Source of the DNA: Thermodesulfobacteriota bacterium
GTDB taxonomy: Bacteria; Desulfobacterota; Syntrophobacteria; BM002
Length of the DNA stretch: 9,625 bases
Direction of reading: 5' to 3'
NCBI GenBank assembly: GCA_947259475.1
Contig: CAMYLW010000040.1
Coordinates: 1 to 9,625, forward strand
Part shown: piece by piece, positions 5,624-9,625 of the stretch
Layout of the letters: each line of letters begins with the position of its first letter
How positions within the stretch are numbered: position 1 is the first letter of the stretch
Notes under the pieces: model-generated
What the model saw: only the letters and a program-made list of their open reading frames with translations
What the model was told of the DNA's origin: nothing
Database searches by the model: none
Translations under genes and position numbers: made by a program

Positions 5624-5708
5624 AGTCAGCGGGCAGCTGACAGCTAGCAGCAGGCAGAAATAAATTTGCTAACTCCTGACACCTGACTTCTTACTTTTAC
5701 CGACTGAT
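5624..5708. repeat. Two degenerate heptameric arrays in the livG-livF spacer
   Basis: First array, 5624-5658: AGTCAGC, GGGCAGC, TGACAGC, TAGCAGC and AGGCAGA, sharing xxxCAGC in a strict 7-bp register. Second array, 5674-5708: TCCTGAC, ACCTGAC, TTCTTAC and more diverged units, sharing CTGAC. The GTCAG and CTGAC cores are reverse complements, so the two arrays are roughly inverted relative to each other. The second array runs up to the livF start. No coding content is apparent. Confidence 0.75.
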
Positions 5709-5711
5709 AAG

Positions 5712-6440
5712 ATGCTAACCCTAAAGAGTGTCCATACCTACTACGGTAACATCCACGCCCTGAAGGGCGTGTCTCTTCATGTGAACCAAGGCGAAATAGT
5801 GACCCTAATAGGCGCCAACGGCGCCGGTAAAACCACGGTATTGAATACAATTTCTGGAATTACTCCCGCCAGCCGGGGCTCCATTGCTTTTGAAGGTCAG
5901 GACATTACTCGGATGCCAGCCGAGCAAATCGTCCGCAGCGGTATTTCGCATGTACCCGAGGGACGAAAGGTATTCGCTACCCTCAGCTTGCGAGACAACC
6001 TTGAGATGGGTGGCTTTATCCGTCGGAACAGGGGAGACGTATTAGCAGATATGGCGTATTTCAAAGAGAGATTTCCCATTCTTGAGGGTCGCTGGAATCA
6101 AATGGCTGGTACGCTGAGCGGTGGCGAACAGCAAGTGTTGGCAATCACTCGAGCCCTTATGGCTCGGCCCAAGCTTCTTATTCTTGACGAGCCTTCCATG
6201 GGGCTTTCGCCGTTGCTTGTGAAGGAAACCTTTAAAATCATTAAGACATTGCGCGAGGAGGGAACCACTATTTTGCTGATTGAGCAGAACGCCCGAGCCG
6301 CCCTGCACATAGCAGACCGTGGCTACGTACTGGAAACAGGGAAAATCGTTCTCCAAGGGAAATGCCAGATGCTGCTCGAGCACGAAGAAGTAAAGAGAGC
6401 CTATTTGGGGAAGGGCTACCGGGAAGTATGGGAAGACTGA
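5712..6440 (+). CDS. livF: ABC importer ATP-binding protein, LivF-like
   Basis: 242 residues, slightly longer than typical LivF (about 235). Walker A G-A-N-G-A-G-K-T-T is at 34-42, the LivF-typical H-V-P-E-G-R at 80-85, ABC signature L-S-G-G-E-Q-Q at 135-141, Walker B L-L-I-L-D-E-P at 155-161, M-G-L-S-P after it, and I-E-Q-N near 201 in place of the switch-His sequence, as is normal for LivF. It forms the ATPase heterodimer with LivG. ATG 5712 is the first Met of a sequence that begins exactly where LivF proteins begin; the ribosome-binding site (GATAAG) is weak and lies in a repeat-filled spacer of 120 bp. It completes a five-gene importer. Confidence 0.94.
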   Translation: MLTLKSVHTYYGNIHALKGVSLHVNQGEIVTLIGANGAGKTTVLNTISGITPASRGSIAFEGQDITRMPAEQIVRSGISHVPEGRKVFATLSLRDNLEMGGFIRRNRGDVLADMAYFKERFPILEGRWNQMAGTLSGGEQQVLAITRALMARPKLLILDEPSMGLSPLLVKETFKIIKTLREEGTTILLIEQNARAALHIADRGYVLETGKIVLQGKCQMLLEHEEVKRAYLGKGYREVWED

Positions 6441-6449
6441 AATTTCAAA

Positions 6450-6477
6450 GTCCGTGGTCCGTCGTCAGTGGTCCGTT
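6450..6477. repeat. Heptameric array, GTCCGTN family, upstream of paaK
   Basis: Four in-register units: GTCCGTG, GTCCGTC, GTCAGTG, GTCCGTT. A nearly identical four-unit array sits just after paaK (7991-8018), and inverted copies lie just before the paaK start (6644-6669). It begins 10 bp after the livF stop codon. Confidence 0.85.
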
Positions 6478-6611
6478 GAGCTCACTTCGTTCGCCGCAAA
6501 GCGCAGAGCCCATTGCCTAGCGAGACGTGATACCGGACGAGACGGGAGGTCGAGTGCAAGACAATTCTAATTTTTGACTTCCAACTGCAGCTCGGCTCGC
6601 ATAGTTCCTTT
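6478..6611. other. Noncoding part of the livF-paaK spacer
   Basis: The 239-bp spacer between livF and paaK is the longest in the operon downstream of livK. Between the heptamer arrays I see no convincing gene, promoter or terminator. It contains short GC-rich stretches (for example TTCGCCGCAAAGCGC near 6490) that could form small hairpins, and GAG-rich text around 6520-6556 without a clear register. Confidence 0.5.
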
Positions 6612-6669
6612 ACGCTATGCTTTATGCCCTATGTAATTCTCTACAACGGACAACGGACCCTCCAACGGA
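6612..6669. repeat. Heptameric arrays before paaK, two families
   Basis: ACGCTAT, GCTTTAT and GCCCTAT (6612-6632) make one 7-bp-register array. CAACGGA (6644-6650), CAACGGA (6651-6657) and an offset third CAACGGA (6663-6669) make another. CAACGGAC is the exact reverse complement of GTCCGTTG at 6471-6478, so this array is an inverted member of the upstream family and could pair with it. The open frame upstream of the paaK start is made of these repeats and is unlikely to be translated. Confidence 0.8.
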
Positions 6670-6679
6670 GTGGGAGACC

Positions 6680-7984
6680 ATGAATATTTGGGACCAAGAA
6701 TATGAATGTATGTCAAGGGATGAGCTGGGTCAGTTGCAACTTGAACGGCTGCAGGCAACGCTCAATCGGGTTTACAGAAACGTCTCTTTCTACCGGAAGA
6801 AATTCGATACAATCGGTTTTGAGCCAGAGGATCTAGTTGAGCTGAATGATCTGCAAAAACTGCCTTTCACTTGCAGTCGGGACCTCAGCGACGGCTACCC
6901 TTATGATCTCTTTGCTGTGCCCTTGCGTGAGGTGGTACGGGTCCATTCTTCCTCAGGCACCACCAAGCCTGTTGTAGTTGGCTATACACGACAAGACCTC
7001 AAACACTGGAGCGAGCTTGTGGCCCGGATTCTCACCGCCGGGGGAGTCACCGCCGACGATGTGGTACAAGTAAGCTTAAATTATGGACTTCTGACGGGAG
7101 GTTTGGGCCTTCACTATGGCGCCGAGCTTGTCGGTGCATCCGTACTTCCTACCTCGGTGGGACGGACTGAACGGCAAGTGACGATCATGCAGGACTACCG
7201 GACCACGGCGTTGGTGGCAACCCCTTCTTATGTCTTTATTATTGCCGAGCGTATGAAAAAGATGGGTATCGATGCCAAGACGCTTACTCTCAAGTATGTC
7301 ATGCTAGCCGGGGAGCCGTGGACCGAAGAAATGCGCCAAGAGATCGAGGATCGCCTCTATGTAAAGGCCACAGATAATTACGGCCTTAGCGAGATAATGG
7401 GACCAGGTGTAGCCGGCGAATGTCTTTACCAGGCGGGTATGCATCTAAATGAGGATCACTTCATCGTAGAGGTGGTGGATCCGGAAACCGGTAAAAGAAT
7501 GGAAGCTGGAGAAGTTGGGGAATTGATCATAACCACCATTACCAAAGAAGCGTTTCCCCTGATCAGATTCCGTACCGGCGATCTCTGTTCTCTGGAATAC
7601 CAGCCTTGCCAATGTGGTCGAACTCTGGTCCGGATGAGCAGGGTGCTGGGACGCACCGATCAAGTGATCATAGTCAAAGGAATCAACATCATTCCGAGTA
7701 GGGTTGGGGATATTCTTGAAGAGATCCAGGGCATCCGGCCTCCTTGTCAGTTGGTGGTGGAGCGAGCAGACTATTTGGATAGGCTTACGTTGCTGGTGGA
7801 GGTGTCTGAGGACCTCTTCTTTGATAAGATGGGAGAGCAGCGATCCCTAGTGGATACTATACGGGAAAAGGTTGCAGGGGGAATCGGGGTCACCCCACGC
7901 ATTCAACTGGTAGAATCCGGCTCTATCAATCGTGAAGAAGAGACAGCTCCTGGGGTGGTGGACCGCAGGAAGCTATCCCAATAA
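6680..7984 (+). CDS. paaK: PaaK-type phenylacetate/aryl-acetate CoA ligase (AMP-forming)
   Basis: 434 residues from ATG 6680. This start is chosen because M-N-I-W-D-Q-E-Y-E matches the usual PaaK opening, GGAG (6667-6670) lies 9 nt upstream, and the 21 codons of open frame before it are repeat sequence. The enzyme activates phenylacetate or a related aryl acid with ATP and CoA to the aryl-acetyl-CoA, releasing AMP and PPi. Motifs: P-loop-like H-S-S-S-G-T-T-K-P at 89-97, V-V-V-G-Y-T after it, D-N-Y-G-L-S-E-I-M-G-P-G-V-A in the adenylation core, R-F-R-T-G-D-L, a C-x-C pair (QPCQCGRT), and G-R-T-D-Q-V-I-I-V-K-G-I-N leading into the C-terminal lid domain. The P-loop is one residue shorter than the usual G-T-T-x-K-P. 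Pairing with iorA downstream is typical of anaerobes, where PaaK homologues act on indole-, phenyl- or hydroxyphenylacetate. The exact substrate is not readable from sequence. Confidence 0.9.
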   Translation: MNIWDQEYECMSRDELGQLQLERLQATLNRVYRNVSFYRKKFDTIGFEPEDLVELNDLQKLPFTCSRDLSDGYPYDLFAVPLREVVRVHSSSGTTKPVVVGYTRQDLKHWSELVARILTAGGVTADDVVQVSLNYGLLTGGLGLHYGAELVGASVLPTSVGRTERQVTIMQDYRTTALVATPSYVFIIAERMKKMGIDAKTLTLKYVMLAGEPWTEEMRQEIEDRLYVKATDNYGLSEIMGPGVAGECLYQAGMHLNEDHFIVEVVDPETGKRMEAGEVGELIITTITKEAFPLIRFRTGDLCSLEYQPCQCGRTLVRMSRVLGRTDQVIIVKGINIIPSRVGDILEEIQGIRPPCQLVVERADYLDRLTLLVEVSEDLFFDKMGEQRSLVDTIREKVAGGIGVTPRIQLVESGSINREEETAPGVVDRRKLSQ

Positions 7985-7990
7985 TGGAAT

Positions 7991-8058
7991 GTTAGTTGTC
8001 CGTCGTCAGTTGTCCGTTGCCAAGGGCAGCATAGGGCAAAGAGCTTGGAGGATGGAGT
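7991..8058. repeat. Heptameric arrays in the paaK-iorA spacer
   Basis: GTTAGTT, GTCCGTC, GTCAGTT and GTCCGTT (7991-8018) closely match the array at 6450-6477; the last three units differ at a single base. A second, weaker 7-bp register follows: GGGCAGC, ATAGGGC, AAAGAGC, TTGGAGG, ATGGAGT (8024-8058). The remaining spacer to 8152 holds the iorA ribosome-binding site and otherwise nothing I can identify. Confidence 0.78.
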
Positions 8059-8152
8059 GAATGAAAGAGAGATACTTCCCCCATACCGCATGCCCTGTGC
8101 GGCGAACAAGGTGAGCAGTTGATAACTGACACCCTAAGTTAAGAGGTTAACA

Positions 8153-9625
8153 ATGCATGAACTACTAACAGCCCAACCGGGTAGCAAGAAACTGCTTCTT
8201 GGAAACGAAGCGATTGTTCGGGGGGCTTTGGAGGCGGGCATCTCGTTTGCCACTACCTATCCTGGAACTCCTTCCTCGGAGATCGGTGATAATTTCTATC
8301 GGATCTCCCAGGAAACAGATCTTTATTTCGAATATTCAGTAAATGAGAAAGTGGCCCTGGAAACTGCAGCAGCAGCCGCAATCTCTGAGTTGCGTACCAT
8401 GTGCAGCATGAAGCATGTGGGTTTGAATGTGGCGGCTGACGCCCTTATGACGCTTGCCTATGTGGGAGTGAAGGGAGGCTTGGTTGTAGTTAGCGCTGAC
8501 GATCCGTCCATGCACTCCAGTCAAAATGAACAGGATAATCGCTACTACGCCCAGCTCGCAGGATTGCCCATGCTGGAACCTGCCAACTCTCAGGAAGCCT
8601 TGGAGATGACTCGGGCTGCCTTTGAACTCTCCGAGGCCTATCAGATTCCTGTATTGTTGCGCACCACCACCAGAATAAACCACAGTCGTACCCCGGTGGA
8701 AGTGGGTTTGCTCCAGCCACCACGTCGTACTGGGGCTTTTAAGAAAGATCCCTTCAACCTGGTAACAGTGCCCATGGTAGGGCGCAGGCTACGTGTGGAA
8801 CTACTGGAAAAAATTGACAAACTTGGGACTGAGGCCAGTGCTTCCCCTTTCAATAGAGTGGAAGGGAAGGGAGGTTGGGGGGTGGTGACCAGCGGAGTGA
8901 GCTACAATTATGTTGCGGATGCCGTCAGAGAACTGGACCTGGCCGACCGGGTCAGAGTGCTGAAGATGGGCATGACCTACCCGTTTGCTGACGAGATCTG
9001 TCTTGATTTTCTTAAAGGGGTGGAGCGAGTCCTGGTGGTGGAAGAACTGGAGCCGTTCTTGGAAGATACGCTCAAGATACTTGCCCAGGAAAATGGGCTC
9101 ACCTTAGAAATCAGAGGCAAAGGAGAAGGATTATTACCGCGGTACTTCGAATTTGACCCAGTTCAAGTGAAATCTGCAATGGCTCGGTTTTTCCAGCTCA
9201 CATATCAACCGGCAAAGGTGGAAATGGAATCGGCTCTTCCACAGCGCCCGCCCAATCTCTGTGCTGGATGTCCGCACCGGGCCTCCTACTATGCTGTGAA
9301 CAAGGCCCTGGGCGATGAAGCAGCCATCTATCCCACAGATATTGGTTGCTACACCCTCGGTATCTTGCCGCCGCTCGAGGCGGCTGATTTTCTTGTTTGC
9401 ATGGGATCCAGCGTTTCTAGCGCTGGTGGTTTTGCGAAGGCTCAGGAGGAGCCGGTGGTGGCTTTCATTGGTGATTCAACTTTCTTTCATTCTGGAATTA
9501 CCGGATTGATCAATGCGGTGCACAATGACCACAACTTTATTTTGGTTATATTGGACAACGGCACCACTGCCATGACGGGGCAACAGCCCCACCCCGGGAT
9601 TGAGCTTACTCCTGAAGGACGCCAA
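8153..9625 (+). CDS. iorA: Indolepyruvate:ferredoxin oxidoreductase alpha subunit, 3'-truncated by window edge
   Basis: ATG 8153 is preceded by AAGAGG (8141-8146); 491 codons are present with no stop before the right edge, against roughly 600-650 in the family. IOR converts aryl pyruvates (indole-, phenyl-, hydroxyphenylpyruvate) plus CoA and oxidised ferredoxin to aryl-acetyl-CoA and CO2, and the reaction can run in reverse. Seen in order: the N-terminal pyrimidine-binding domain with Y-P-G-T-P-S-S-E-I (36-44) and the expected Glu E65 in V-N-E-K; a middle domain; C370-x-x-C373-P-H-R; then the thiamine-diphosphate domain with M-G-S-S-V-S-S-A-G-G-F (417-427), G-D-S (440-442), L-D-N (467-469) and M-T-G-Q-Q-P-H-P-G (474-482). 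The C-terminal part, expected to carry ferredoxin-type iron-sulphur clusters, is beyond the window, as would be iorB. Oxygen-sensitive ferredoxin chemistry points to an anaerobe. Confidence 0.93.
   Translation, partial: MHELLTAQPGSKKLLLGNEAIVRGALEAGISFATTYPGTPSSEIGDNFYRISQETDLYFEYSVNEKVALETAAAAAISELRTMCSMKHVGLNVAADALMTLAYVGVKGGLVVVSADDPSMHSSQNEQDNRYYAQLAGLPMLEPANSQEALEMTRAAFELSEAYQIPVLLRTTTRINHSRTPVEVGLLQPPRRTGAFKKDPFNLVTVPMVGRRLRVELLEKIDKLGTEASASPFNRVEGKGGWGVVTSGVSYNYVADAVRELDLADRVRVLKMGMTYPFADEICLDFLKGVERVLVVEELEPFLEDTLKILAQENGLTLEIRGKGEGLLPRYFEFDPVQVKSAMARFFQLTYQPAKVEMESALPQRPPNLCAGCPHRASYYAVNKALGDEAAIYPTDIGCYTLGILPPLEAADFLVCMGSSVSSAGGFAKAQEEPVVAFIGDSTFFHSGITGLINAVHNDHNFILVILDNGTTAMTGQQPHPGIELTPEGRQ

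Noticed and set aside
6450..6669. Insertion sequence or MITE with terminal inverted repeats around 6450-6669
   Set aside because: The inverted matches are short heptamer-family copies, with no target-site duplication or transposase visible; repeat spread explains them equally well.
6617..6679. N-terminal extension of PaaK from the ATG at 6617
   Set aside because: The 21 extra residues are encoded by heptameric repeats, lack a ribosome-binding site and do not resemble any PaaK N-terminus; ATG 6680 has a Shine-Dalgarno and the expected opening.

Overview
The window looks like the genome of an anaerobic, Gram-negative-type bacterium, most plausibly a Desulfobacterota (deltaproteobacterial) lineage. 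The main evidence is a ferredoxin-dependent indolepyruvate oxidoreductase, a PaaK-type CoA ligase joined to a complete LivKHMGF-type ABC importer, lipoprotein signal peptides, mid-range GC, and gene spacers filled with short period-7 tandem repeats. The lineage is an inference from protein style and gene order.

Layout. Positions 1-1081 are on the minus strand: a lipoprotein gene that runs off the left edge (1-250) and, upstream of it, a divergent KptA/Tpt1-like RNA 2'-phosphotransferase homologue with an Arg-rich tail (323-1081). From about 1134 to the right edge everything reads on the plus strand as one apparent operon: promoter, a 26-codon leader peptide with seven consecutive Tyr codons, two tandem intrinsic terminators, then livK (periplasmic binding lipoprotein), livH and livM (permeases), livG and livF (ATPases), a PaaK-type aryl-acetate/phenylacetate CoA ligase, and iorA (alpha subunit of indolepyruvate:ferredoxin oxidoreductase), which is cut by the right edge.

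The most interesting element is the leader (about 1205-1382). It has all the parts of a ribosome-mediated transcription attenuator: a Tyr7 leader peptide, a 1:2 hairpin whose loop holds the Tyr codons, a 10-bp 2:3 antiterminator, and a 10-bp 3:4 terminator with a T7 tract. A second terminator follows directly, and its 5' arm can pair with the arm released when the antiterminator forms, so both terminators could be opened together. This architecture predicts that the operon is turned on by tyrosine shortage.

Read with the gene content, this suggests that the operon is not a branched-chain amino acid importer. It looks like a tyrosine-controlled uptake and salvage module: import of an aromatic compound (aryl acid or aromatic amino acid), ATP/AMP-dependent activation of an aryl acetate to its CoA thioester by the ligase, and reductive carboxylation to an aryl pyruvate by IOR, leaving one transamination to Tyr or Phe. 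IOR is reversible and also works in aromatic amino acid degradation, so the direction is inferred from the attenuator logic and the AMP-forming ligase.

The spacers around the distal genes (livG-livF, livF-paaK, paaK-iorA) and the spacer between kptA and the lipoprotein gene contain degenerate heptameric tandem repeats of several different sequences; the livK-livH and livH-livM spacers contain stem-loops instead.
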